Source: Modestobacter sp. DSM 44400 (GTDB lineage Bacteria; Actinomycetota; Actinomycetes; Mycobacteriales; Geodermatophilaceae). From it: 64,000 nucleotides of DNA. A model generated the notes under the pieces. It did not search any database and was not told where the DNA came from. It worked only from the letters and a program-made list of their open reading frames with translations. Below are positions 54,222-62,282 of this stretch, one piece after another. How positions within the stretch are numbered: position 1 is the stretch's first letter; each line of letters opens with the position of its first letter. Position numbers and translations under genes: made by a program. The stretch is taken from assembly GCF_900107175.1 (NCBI RefSeq), contig NZ_FNOZ01000009.1, positions 1 to 64,000 on the forward strand, written 5' to 3'.

Positions 54222-55624
54222 CCACCAAAGCTCTCGACGTGGAAACGGTCAGCGGGGAGGCCGGCGGCCTCGGTGGTGTGGCGGACGTCGTCGGACCAGG
54301 GGTCGGGGCCGCAGACGTAGACGTCGCGGTCGGCGATGTCGGGCACCCAGGAGGCGAGCGCGGTGAGGTCACTGGCCGGGCCGACGCCGTCGCCGAGCCA
54401 CGACCCCGGGGCCCGCCGGTGCCCCGGCAGGGCGATGACCTGCAGCCCCCGCTCGGCGGCGATGACCTCGATCTCCTGCTGGAACAACGGCCGGCCGGAA
54501 TACCGGTAGAGCAGGACCGCGTCCCCGGGCGCGTAGTCCAGCGCCTCGGCCAGCGCCCGCAGTGGCGTGATCCCGACCCCGGCACCGATGAACGCCAGCT
54601 TCGGGCGGGTGCGGGCCCGGGCGCACAGCCGCCCGTAGGGCCCTTCCACCAGGACGCGGGTACCCGGGCGCAGCAGTCGTAGCGAGGCGCTGCCGTCGCC
54701 GACCACCTGCACGGTGATCCGCAGGTTCCGGCCGTCCGGGGCTGCCGACAGCGAGTAGGGATGGGCCCGGGTCCAGCCCCGGCCCGACAGGAAGCGGAAG
54801 GTGAAGAACTGCCCGGCCTCGGCGGACAGCCGCATGCCGCGGCGACCGGCCATGTGCACCGACACGATCCCCTCGCCCTCGGGCACCACGGAGGTGACGC
54901 GTACCCGGTACCGGGCGCTGCGCCACAGCGGCAGGGCCACGCGCCAGACGAGCACTGACACCGCACAGGCGATCCAGAGCCCCCACCAGAAGACCGTCCG
55001 GGCCGTCGAGGCCAGGAAGTCCTGGCCGGTCCACAGCTGGTGCGGCAGCGCCAGACCGACGCCGAGGTAGGCGTAGAGGTGCAGCAGGTGCCAGGACTCG
55101 TAGCGCAGTCTGCGGCGGGCCGCCTTCACGCTGCTGACGACCACCAGAACCCGGCACGCGGTGCCGGCGACGGCCAGCAGTATGCCGGGGTAGTCGACGG
55201 TCAGCTCCGACAGCGTGGCCGGCGTCCGGCCCAGCTTCCCGGCGGCGTAGCCCCAGGTGATCAGGCCGATGTGCGCCAGCATCGCGTTGAAGGACGTGAA
55301 GCCGACCAGCCGGTGGACGCGGGCCAGCCGGTCCTGTCCGAAGGCGTGCTCCAGCGTCGGCACCCGGGCCATCAGGAGAACCTGCACCAGCAGCAGGTCC
55401 GAGGCGAGCAGGCCGGTCAGCCGGCCGGTTGAGGTGAGCCCGTCGGCCCAGGAACCGAGGTCCTGGAAGCCGCCGCCGGTGGCCCACCAGTAGGTGACCA
55501 GCAGCAGGCTCGACCACAGTGCCACCAGGGCGGCCAGCCGGACGCCGGCGTCGAGCCGGGCGCGCGCACCATCGACGATGGCGGTCACCGGAGCGGCGGC
55601 CCAGGGGGTCGCGACGGCGGTCAC
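54218..55624 (-). CDS. Ferric-reductase-like transmembrane flavoprotein
   Basis: 468 residues; the GTG start at 55624 overlaps the flippase-like gene by four bases. The N-terminal six-helix domain has haem-type histidines (RVHRLVGFTSFNAMLAHIGL and YESWHLLHLYAYLGVGLALP). The C-terminal half has the FAD motif AHPYSLSAAPDGRNLRITV and the NAD(P) motif KLAFIGAGVGITPLRALAEAL, ending HVESFGG. It would move electrons from cytoplasmic NAD(P)H across the membrane to the FMN-binding protein encoded next. It is the intact paralogue of the frameshifted gene at 50542. Confidence 0.87.
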   Translation of the reverse strand: MTAVATPWAAAPVTAIVDGARARLDAGVRLAALVALWSSLLLVTYWWATGGGFQDLGSWADGLTSTGRLTGLLASDLLLVQVLLMARVPTLEHAFGQDRLARVHRLVGFTSFNAMLAHIGLITWGYAAGKLGRTPATLSELTVDYPGILLAVAGTACRVLVVVSSVKAARRRLRYESWHLLHLYAYLGVGLALPHQLWTGQDFLASTARTVFWWGLWIACAVSVLVWRVALPLWRSARYRVRVTSVVPEGEGIVSVHMAGRRGMRLSAEAGQFFTFRFLSGRGWTRAHPYSLSAAPDGRNLRITVQVVGDGSASLRLLRPGTRVLVEGPYGRLCARARTRPKLAFIGAGVGITPLRALAEALDYAPGDAVLLYRYSGRPLFQQEIEVIAAERGLQVIALPGHRRAPGSWLGDGVGPASDLTALASWVPDIADRDVYVCGPDPWSDDVRHTTEAAGLPADRFHVESFGG

Positions 55625-56826
55625 GCGGCGCCGACCACGGCGCGGGGGCACCCGCTGAGCTGCAACTCGTCGTCCGGCACGGAACTCCTCGGAAGTGGTG
55701 GACGCCCAGCGTCGCCAACGGAGCTGAGTTCGGTCGCATGACCGGCTGTGCTCCGGCTGTGGGTCTGCAGGAGCAGGTAGCTCACCCCGCCGATCGGGAC
55801 CGGCAGCAGGAAGCTGAGCGCCCGCCAGGCGAGGACGCCCAGGACCGCCACGCCGTGCGGCACGGAGAAGGCGACCAGGGAGGGGATCAGGAAGGCCTCG
55901 ACGACGCCGAGCCCGGCCGGCGTGACCGGCAGCGCAGCCAGGACGGCGGCGATGCCGTAGGACACCAGCAGCCCGTCCGGCCCCAGTGAGTGGCCGAACG
56001 CGCGGACGCATGCCCACAGGGCGGCCGCGTCCAGCAGCCAGTTGGCGGCCGCCAGCAGGCCGGTGGTCGCGAGCAGGCGCCGGTCCGCGGCGAAGACCCG
56101 CAGGTGCCCGGTGCCGGTGAGGACGGCCGCACGCACGCCCTCCCCGGAGACGCGCGGCAGGCGGGCCACCTGCCTGGCCAGCCAGGTCGCGATCCGATCG
56201 TCCCCACGCAGGAGGAGGCCCAACAGGACGGCCGCGGCGCTCAGCAGGACCAGGCCGGTCAGCGCGACCGGCCCGTAGACCGGGCTGAACCCGTGCAGCG
56301 GGAGGGACGCCACCAGTGCGCCCCACAGCAGGAGGTTCAGCACCACCGCCGAGCCGATCGACTGCGTGGCCTTGGCGAACACCGCGGCCGGTCCACTCAC
56401 CCCGGCGCGGGTCAGCAGCCGGTAGCCCAGCCCGAGCCCGACCGCCGACCCGCCGGGCACGACGTGGCTGGCGGCCAGGGTGGCCAGGTCGATCCCGAGC
56501 ACGGTGCGGTAGCTCGGCCGCTCGAGGCGCGGCAGCATGGCGCGGGTCAGCGCGGCGTAAACCGCCAGCGAGGCGGCCTCCAGACCGACGGCGACGAGCA
56601 GCCATGTGAGGTCGACGCCGACGAGCAGCTGCCAGCTGCTCCCCGCGCCGGTGATTTGCGGTACGACGAGGTACCCGACCACCGCCGCCAGCACGACCCA
56701 CCTCGCGACCCGGCCGGTCAGCCGTCGCGCCCGCGGGGCGGTGCACGGCAGGGCGCTGGACGGCAGGGCGCTGGACGGCAGGGCCGGCCGGAAGGCGGGG
56801 AACGGGAGGACGGACTCGATGACCAC
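55621..56826 (-). CDS. Lysylphosphatidylglycerol synthase/flippase-like membrane protein (UPF0104)
   Basis: 401 residues with about eight helices; the GTG start at 56826 is the longest option. Family features: LEAASLAVYAALTRAMLPRL, LAASHVVPGGSAVGLGLGYR, and VTPAGLGVVEAFLIPSLVAF, the conserved P-x-GLG-x2-E block of the MprF N-terminal flippase and dolichol-phosphate-type UPF0104 proteins. The aminoacyl-transferase half of MprF is absent. The N-terminus carries a short repeat (LPSSALPSSALP) from a 15-base tandem DNA repeat. It is the first gene of the electron-transfer operon, although its function looks unrelated. Confidence 0.8.
   Translation of the reverse strand: MVIESVLPFPAFRPALPSSALPSSALPCTAPRARRLTGRVARWVVLAAVVGYLVVPQITGAGSSWQLLVGVDLTWLLVAVGLEAASLAVYAALTRAMLPRLERPSYRTVLGIDLATLAASHVVPGGSAVGLGLGYRLLTRAGVSGPAAVFAKATQSIGSAVVLNLLLWGALVASLPLHGFSPVYGPVALTGLVLLSAAAVLLGLLLRGDDRIATWLARQVARLPRVSGEGVRAAVLTGTGHLRVFAADRRLLATTGLLAAANWLLDAAALWACVRAFGHSLGPDGLLVSYGIAAVLAALPVTPAGLGVVEAFLIPSLVAFSVPHGVAVLGVLAWRALSFLLPVPIGGVSYLLLQTHSRSTAGHATELSSVGDAGRPPLPRSSVPDDELQLSGCPRAVVGAA
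56745..56784. repeat. 15-base tandem repeat in a coding region
   Basis: ACGGCAGGGCGCTGG occurs twice in tandem (56745-56759, 56760-56774), then ACGGCAGGGC begins a third copy. It encodes repeats of Pro-Ser-Ser-Ala-Leu near the N-terminus of the flippase-like protein; 15 bases preserve the frame. Confidence 0.85.
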
Positions 56827-56987
56827 GTGCTCAGCGTCGCCCGCCGGCTTCCGTCCGTCGTCGTCCTGCGGCAGGCTCTTTCCGTACTGCGTCCGCTGTA
56901 CCGGCAGAGCCTGCGGCGGGACGACGACGGCGCACCGCTGGTCGGGGAGAGTCGAGGTATGACACCGCGGAGCCCCGGAACGAGCCG

Positions 56988-57601
56988 ATGAGCGTCCTGG
57001 CCGGCGTCACGACGGCCGCAGAACAGGTCGTGGACAGCGTCGGCTACGCCGGCCTCGCCCTGGTGATGCTGGCCGAGAACGTGCTGCCCATCCCGTCGAG
57101 GTCGTCCTCCCCGTCGTGGGGCTGCAGGTCTCCGCGGGGCAGCTGCTGTTCTGGGCCGCCGCCCTGTCGGCGACCGCCGGGTCGGTGCTGGGGGCCTGGG
57201 CCCTGTACGCCCTGGGCCGGCTCGGCGGCCGGCCGATGGTGCTGCGGCTGCCCCGCTTCCTCGGCGTCACCGGGGACAGACTGGACCGCACGGAGTCGTG
57301 GTTCGCCCGGCGCGGGGACGGCATCGTGCTGCTGGCGCGACTGGTGCCCGGCCTCCGCAGCGTGGTGTCGATCCCCGCGGGCACGCTGCGCATGCCCGTG
57401 GGGCGCTTCCTGCTCTTCACCGCGGTCGGCTCATTCGCCTGGAACGCCGCGCTGATCGCCCTGGGGACGGCGCTCGCCGCATCGTGGGAGACGGTGCTCA
57501 CCGCCGTCCTCTCCTCCGCCTCGACCTACGCGCTGGCGGCCATCGCGGTCAGCGGGCTGCTGGTGCTGCGCCGGGGCCGGGCACTCCGGGTGCGGCAGTG
57601 A
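56988..57601 (+). pseudogene. DedA-family membrane protein with a one-base deletion
   Basis: The first frame (ATG 56988) reads VDSVGYAGLALVMLAENVLP and IPSR, where DedA proteins have IPSEVVLP. One missing G near 57100 (TCG-AGG for TCG-GAG-G) restores EVVLPVVGLQVSAGQLLF. The second frame continues to TGA 57601 with the DedA blocks GRLGGRPMVLRLPRFLGV, RRGDGIVLLARLVPGLRSVV and SIPAGTLRMPVGRFLLFTAV. About 205 residues in all. DedA proteins help flip lipid carriers. A single-base sequencing error is as likely as a real mutation. Confidence 0.78.
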
Positions 57602-58874
57602 CGGCAGACTCCCGGTTCGTGCTGCCCGCCGCCGACGACCGACCTCCCGTGCCAGCGGGCCGCGCCGGGCCGCCGGCCGCTACCGGGGTGGGACCGCTGG
57701 TCGGCGCGCGACTGACGGCGCTGCGGCGGTGGACCGCGGCCCATCCGCGCCTGGTGGACGCCACGCTGGCCGCCGCGGTTCTCTTCCTCGCGCTGCCCGG
57801 CCAGTCCCGCGGAGATCGGGGCGGCGGGACCGCGGACGCCGGAACCCTGGCCTTGCTGGCCGTCGCCGCGATCGCCCTGGTGCTCCGCCGCAGCCATCCG
57901 CTGGGGGTGTGGGCCGTCGCGCTGCTCGCCGGGGTGGCTGCGGTGCTGCACGGCGGCGGGGGTCCCACCCTGGCGCTGCTGACGTTCCTCGCGCTGTACA
58001 CCGTCGGCAGCCGCGCCCCGCTGCGCAGCACCGTCCTGGCGACGGCCGCCAGCACGGCGGCGTACGCCGTCGCCATGGCCGTGGCGGAGGGCGCGTGGCT
58101 GGACGAGCACGGGGACTCACCCGCCCTGTCGATCCTGGCCTTCAGCGGTGCAGCGGCCGCGGTCGGCGTCGCCGTCCGCAGCCAGCGCTCGGCCCTGGAG
58201 GCCGCCGAGGCCCGCGCGCGGCAGGCCGAGCTGACCCGTGAGGAGGAGGCCGAGCGCCGCGTCACCGACGAGCGCGTGCGGATCGCCCGGGAACTGCACG
58301 ACATCGTGGCCCACCACATCTCGGTGATCAACGTGCAGGCCGGGGTGGCCCGGCACCTCCTGACGACCCGCCCGGAGCAGGCCCTGCTGGCCCTGGGCCT
58401 GGTCCGCGACGCGAGCAAAACCGTGCTGACGGAGATGTCGGCGGTGGTCGGCCTGCTGCGCACCGACGAGGAGGCGGGCCGACCGAGCCGACGCCGGGTC
58501 TGGCCCGCGTCGGGTCGCTCGTGGACTCCGCCCGGCAGGCCGGACTCGACCTCACCGCTACGTTCACCGGCGAGCCGGACGCGCTGTCGTCGATCAGCGA
58601 CCTGACCGCCTACCGGGTCGTGCAGGAGTCGCTGACCAACGCCGTCAAGCATGGGAGCGGCACCGGAGAGCTGACGATCGACCACACCGCGGGAGGTGTC
58701 CGCATCGAGGTGCGCAACCCGGTCAGCGGCACCGGCCCGGCGTCGTCCGGCGGCGGTCATGGCCTGATCGGCATGCGGGAGCGGGTCGAGGCCGTGCACG
58801 GCCGGCTCGCCACGGGCCTCGGCCCGGACGGCGTGTTCACCCTGTCCGCCGAGATCCCCCGGGACCGGCCATGA
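57598..58874 (+). pseudogene. Sensor histidine kinase (NarL-partner type), frameshifted
   Basis: GTG 57598 overlaps the DedA stop by four bases. Four hydrophobic helices (for example LALLAVAAIALVLRRSHPLG) are followed by the HisKA_3 dimerisation domain: RIARELHDIVAHHISVINVQ with phosphoacceptor His234. Near 58480-58495 the frame changes; the other frame gives LVDSARQAGLDLTATFTG and the ATPase domain (YRVVQESLTNAVKHGSGTGE, GGGHGLIGMRERVEAVHGRL), ending at TGA 58874. One indel restores about 425 residues. It pairs with the response regulator that overlaps it. Without correction the kinase lacks its ATPase domain. Confidence 0.8.
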
Positions 58875-59545
58875 CGGTGCGCGTGCTCATCGCCGACGAC
58901 CAGGTGCTCATCCGGTCGGGGTTCGCGGCGCTGGTCGACAGCGCGCCGGACCTGGAGGTGGTCGGTGAGGCCGGGAAGGGCGAGGAGGCGGTGCGGCAAG
59001 CTTTCGCGCTGCGGCCGGACGTCGTGCTGATGGACATCCGGATGCCGGGTATGGACGGGCTGGCCGCATCCCGGCAGATCACCGGGTCACCGGAACTCCC
59101 CGACGTACGGGTGATCGTGCTGACCACCTTCGAAGCCGACGAGTACGTCTTCGAGGCCCTGCGCTCGGGGGCCAGCGGGTTCCTGGGCAAGAGCGTCGAG
59201 CCCGAGGAGCTGCTCGACGCCATCCACGTGGTCGCCCGTGGGGACGCTCTGCTGACACCCCGGGCCACCCGCAGTCTGATCGCGCGCTTCCTGGCCCAGC
59301 CCCCACACGCCTCCCCCGGCCGGCCGGACGCGACGCTCGACGTCCTCACCGACCGGGAACGCGAGATGGTCGCCCTCGTCGCGCACGGGTCGAGCAACGA
59401 GGAGATCGCGGCCCGTCTGCACCTCTCCCCGCTGACCGTCAAGACCCACGTCAACCGGGCGATGAGCAAGCTGCGGGTCCGGGACCGCGCCCAGCTGGTC
59501 GTGCTGGCCTACCAGACGGGCCTGGTGCGGCCCGGCGACTCCTGA
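58871..59545 (+). CDS. NarL/LuxR-type response regulator
   Basis: 224 residues; ATG 58871 overlaps the kinase stop. Receiver domain with the acidic pair in IADDQ, phosphoacceptor Asp55 in VLMDIRMPGMDG, and the switch Lys in GASGFLGKSVEPEEL. A C-terminal LuxR helix-turn-helix follows: LTDREREMVALVAHGSSNEE, IAARLHLSPLTVKTHVNRAM. The neighbouring genes do not reveal the regulon. The intact regulator beside a frameshifted kinase gene favours a sequencing error in the latter. Confidence 0.92.
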   Translation: MTVRVLIADDQVLIRSGFAALVDSAPDLEVVGEAGKGEEAVRQAFALRPDVVLMDIRMPGMDGLAASRQITGSPELPDVRVIVLTTFEADEYVFEALRSGASGFLGKSVEPEELLDAIHVVARGDALLTPRATRSLIARFLAQPPHASPGRPDATLDVLTDREREMVALVAHGSSNEEIAARLHLSPLTVKTHVNRAMSKLRVRDRAQLVVLAYQTGLVRPGDS

Positions 59546-59845
59546 CCTCTTCAGGTAGCGGCCACAGGTCCGCGCCGCCGGGCAGGCGCAGGTCGAACAG
59601 CGGGCAGTCCCGGCTGAACAGCGGCCGTCCGGTCGCCGAGGCCGGGTCCGGCCGGTCGACGTGGCTGCGCGTCCAGCTGATGGCCACGTCGCCGTCGCAC
59701 AGCCGGCCGCCCGGCAGCGCCCTCCCGTGAAGCGGGCGGGTCTCCTCCCCCGGTTCCAGCGGAACGACCGTCACCGGAGCGTCACCGCCTCCACGGCGAG
59801 GAGTCCGGGCTGCGACTCGGGGTCCAGGTCCGGAATGATCGGCCC
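59546..59845. other. Spacer with a doubtful minus-strand frame
   Basis: 300 bases between the response regulator and the SnoaL-like gene. A minus-strand frame (59774 to 59451, 107 codons, starting TVVPLEPGEETRPLHGRALP) crosses it and overlaps the regulator's 3' end. It has no family I recognise. Its codon use in the overlap is simply antisense to the LuxR domain. I do not count it as a gene, but it could be a decayed fragment. Confidence 0.3.
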
Positions 59846-60241
59846 ATGGGAGAGGGCGACGCGAACGGGTCCGAGGACGTGCGTGCGGTGCTGGCGGCGG
59901 AGGACCGCCGCTACCGGGCCATGACCGACGCCGACCTGACGACGCTCGGCGCGTTGTGCGCCGACGACCTGAGCTATGCCCACTCCAGCGGCGCCAGGGA
60001 CACCAGGGCCGAGTACCTGGACAAGGTTCGCTCCGGCTACTACGTCTACCGCCGCATCGACCACCCGGTGGAACGCGTCGCCGTCGTCGGTGACACCGCG
60101 ATCGTGGTCGGCAGAATGACCGCCGACCTGGAGGTCGACGGCACGCCCAAGACCATCGACAACCTGGCCCTCGCGGTGTGGACGAGGGGCGCCGGCGACT
60201 GGGCGCTGCTGGCCTACGCCCCGACGTCGCTGCCCGCCTGA
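59846..60241 (+). CDS. SnoaL/NTF2-like protein (DUF4440 type)
   Basis: 131 residues, ATG 59846. One alpha+beta barrel domain: VLAAEDRRYRAMTDADLTTL, GALCADDLSYAHSSGARDT, VAVVGDTAIVVGRMTADLEV and LALAVWTRGAGDWALLAYAP. This is the nuclear-transport-factor-2-like fold used by many small hydrolases, isomerases and ligand binders. No catalytic residues can be assigned. It is convergent with the intradiol dioxygenase gene. A possible partner in aromatic or keto-acid metabolism, by position only. Confidence 0.82.
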   Translation: MGEGDANGSEDVRAVLAAEDRRYRAMTDADLTTLGALCADDLSYAHSSGARDTRAEYLDKVRSGYYVYRRIDHPVERVAVVGDTAIVVGRMTADLEVDGTPKTIDNLALAVWTRGAGDWALLAYAPTSLPA

Positions 60242-60254
60242 TCCTGGGCCGGCG

Positions 60255-60299
60255 CCTCAGGATGAGGCTCCTCAGGACCGGGCGCCTCAGGACCGGCGC
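60255..60299. repeat. Three 15-base tandem repeats at the end of the dioxygenase gene
   Basis: CCTCAGGA recurs at exactly 15-base spacing (60255, 60270, 60285): CCTCAGGATGAGGCT, CCTCAGGACCGGGCG, CCTCAGGACCGGCGC. The last copy contains the stop codon of the dioxygenase gene on the minus strand. This is the second 15-base tandem repeat in the window. Confidence 0.8.
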
Positions 60300-61150
60300 T
60301 GCAGCACGAAGTCGTAGCGGCCCTCGACCCAGGGCGTGGCCGACGTCCCGCCTTCCGGGGTCGCGCCGGGCTCCCGCTGCTCGAACCGGACCACGAGCTC
60401 CTCCTTCGTGCCGAAGACGACATCGCTGTCCAGGTACTCCGCCCCCTCCTGGAACAGGTGGGTGATCAGCGGTTCGTGGCCCGGCACGTTGATCAGGAAG
60501 TGGACGTGCGCCGGCCGGAAGTGGCTGATCGCGGTTCGCTCAACCAGGTCCCCGACCGGCCCGTCCATCGGGATCGTGTACCCCTTCGGCGCGATGGTGC
60601 GCACGCAGTAGCCGCCGTCCTGCCGGGTCGTGTACTTGGCCCGCAGCCGTGCCTCGTCGACATCCGGCAGCTGCGACTCGTAGGCGCCCTCGGTGTCGGC
60701 CTGCCAGACGTCGAGCACACCGCCGGCGACCGGGTTCCCGTCGAGGTCGCGGACGGTCCCGGAGAGGTACAGGGGGGTACCGGGCACCCCGTCGGACATG
60801 TCCTCCCCGTAGCCGAGTTCGGGCGAGCCCTCGATGTGGAAGGGCCCGAGCACCGTCGCGGGGGTCGCCGCCGGATCGAGCCGGTGGTTCATCTGGACGA
60901 CGAGCATCGACAACCCGAGGACGTCGGAGGCGAGGATGAACTCCTCCCGCTTGTCGTCGCTGATCTGGCCGGCCCGGGTCAGCCACTGCATCGCGGCCAT
61001 CCACTCGGCCTCGGTCAGCCGCACCTCCCGGGCGAACTCGTGCAGGTGCCGCACCAGGGCCGTCATGAGCTCGGACAGCCGCGGGTCGCGCGCGGTGGCC
61101 CACCGCTCGACGGCCAGCTCGGTGATGTTGTCCTCGGTGACCAGTTGCAC
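60287..61150 (-). CDS. Intradiol ring-cleavage dioxygenase (catechol/hydroxyquinol 1,2-dioxygenase type)
   Basis: 287 residues from GTG 61150, seven bases after GGAGG; the longer frame upstream has no homology. An N-terminal helical dimerisation domain precedes the catalytic beta-sandwich. The Fe(III) ligands are recognisable: Tyr in LRAKYTTRQDGGYCVRT, Tyr in GYTIPMDGPVGDL, and two His in FRPAHVHFLINVPGHEPL. TVLGPFHIEGSPELGYGEDM is typical of the hydroxyquinol/chlorocatechol branch. The enzyme opens a catechol or trihydroxybenzene between the two hydroxyls to give a muconate or maleylacetate. A strong hairpin separates it from the gene upstream. Confidence 0.9.
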   Translation of the reverse strand: MQLVTEDNITELAVERWATARDPRLSELMTALVRHLHEFAREVRLTEAEWMAAMQWLTRAGQISDDKREEFILASDVLGLSMLVVQMNHRLDPAATPATVLGPFHIEGSPELGYGEDMSDGVPGTPLYLSGTVRDLDGNPVAGGVLDVWQADTEGAYESQLPDVDEARLRAKYTTRQDGGYCVRTIAPKGYTIPMDGPVGDLVERTAISHFRPAHVHFLINVPGHEPLITHLFQEGAEYLDSDVVFGTKEELVVRFEQREPGATPEGGTSATPWVEGRYDFVLQRRS

Positions 61151-61170
61151 GGGGTCCTCCTGTCGGGTCG

Positions 61171-61194
61171 CACGGCCGGCTGCTGCCGGCCGTG
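61171..61194 (-). terminator. Hairpin upstream of the dioxygenase gene
   Basis: CACGGCCGGC (61171-61180), loop TGCT, GCCGGCCGTG (61185-61194): a perfect 10-base stem. It lies between the stop of the quinone-reductase-like gene and the dioxygenase start, both on the minus strand. It could terminate or attenuate read-through into the dioxygenase gene. Confidence 0.6.
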
Positions 61195-61206
61195 TCGTGG
61201 GATGGG

Positions 61207-62178
61207 TCAGGGCGTCAGGACCAACCGCACGCCGGCCTGGCCGGCCGCCTGACGTCGCCACGCCGCCCGGGCGTCGGCCAGCGGCACCTGCTCGTGGGCC
61301 ACGGCCAGGCGGCCGGTCCGGGCGTGCCGGAACACCGCCTCGAGCGCCTGCCGGCGCTGGCCGGGGCGCAGCGCGGCGTTGGTGTAGCCGAGGACGTCGA
61401 CGGTGCGGCTGCGCAGCACGGCGGAGGAGAACTCGGCGAGGTCTCCGGCGGCACCACCGAGGTTGACCAGGCGCCCGCGGTCGGCCAGCACCCGGCAGGC
61501 TGCGGTGGCCGCGACGCCGAAGACCGGGTCGACGACGACGTCCGCGCTGCTCCCGCAGGCGTCCCGCAACCGGGCCGTGAGCTCGTCGACGTCCCCGGCG
61601 AGCAGCACGACCGCGTCGGCCCCCGCCCGCCGGGCCCGCTCCTGGGCCGCCGCGGACCGGCAGACGGCCACCACCCGCCCGGCGCCCAGCACCTTCGCCG
61701 CGGCGACCGCGACCTGCCCCACCGCACCACCCGCCCCGAGGACCAGCACCCGCTCCCCCGGCTGCAGGCGGCCACGCTCAGTGAGCGCCATCCACGCCGC
61801 GACGGCCGACATCCCCAGTGCCGCGGCCGCCGCGTCGGGCACCCCGGGGTCCAGGGGGACGACGGCGTCGTCCGGGACCAGGCAACGCTGGGCCAGGCTG
61901 CCGTTCCCGGCCCCGATGCCGGCGGACGTGGCGAAGAAGACCCGGGTGCCCGCGGGCAGGACGTCCGACCGGGCCACCACGCCGACGCCCTGGGTGCCCG
62001 GCACGTACGGGGTGACGGGCCGGCCGAAGTAGGAGGTGCCGGACGCGACCAGCTGGTCCAGCGGGACGATCGGCGCGGCGGTCACCGAGACCAGCGTGTG
62101 CCCGGCGGCCTCGCCCGGCTCGGGGTGGTCTCGGACGACCGGCTCCTCCCCGAGGGTGTCCAGCACTGCGGCGCGCAC
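61207..62178 (-). CDS. Quinone oxidoreductase-like MDR protein
   Basis: 323 residues, GTG start at 62178. A medium-chain dehydrogenase without structural zinc ligands: the N-terminal domain has PYVPGTQGVGVVARSDVLPA and AGNGSLAQRCLVPDDAVVPL. The NADPH fold has VLVLGAGGAVGQVAVAAAKV. ALGMSAVAAWMALTERGRLQ is typical of the zeta-crystallin/quinone reductase group. It may reduce an unsaturated intermediate of aromatic breakdown, by analogy with maleylacetate-type steps. It follows the citrate-synthase-family gene by about 15 bases (counted from that gene's possible read-through stop). Confidence 0.83.
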   Translation of the reverse strand: MRAAVLDTLGEEPVVRDHPEPGEAAGHTLVSVTAAPIVPLDQLVASGTSYFGRPVTPYVPGTQGVGVVARSDVLPAGTRVFFATSAGIGAGNGSLAQRCLVPDDAVVPLDPGVPDAAAAALGMSAVAAWMALTERGRLQPGERVLVLGAGGAVGQVAVAAAKVLGAGRVVAVCRSAAAQERARRAGADAVVLLAGDVDELTARLRDACGSSADVVVDPVFGVAATAACRVLADRGRLVNLGGAAGDLAEFSSAVLRSRTVDVLGYTNAALRPGQRRQALEAVFRHARTGRLAVAHEQVPLADARAAWRRQAAGQAGVRLVLTP

Positions 62179-62282
62179 CGGTCCTCCCTGCGTCAGCCGT
62201 CGGCGGGCTCGACGTAGACGGCGTTGCGGTCCACGGCCAGGTACGCCTGCATGCCGATGGGCCGCCGGCGTTCCTCGGCGAT

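Noticed and set aside
59451-59774. Minus-strand frame between the response regulator and the SnoaL-like gene
   Set aside because: No family recognised and half of it is antisense to the LuxR domain; kept only as a possible decayed fragment.
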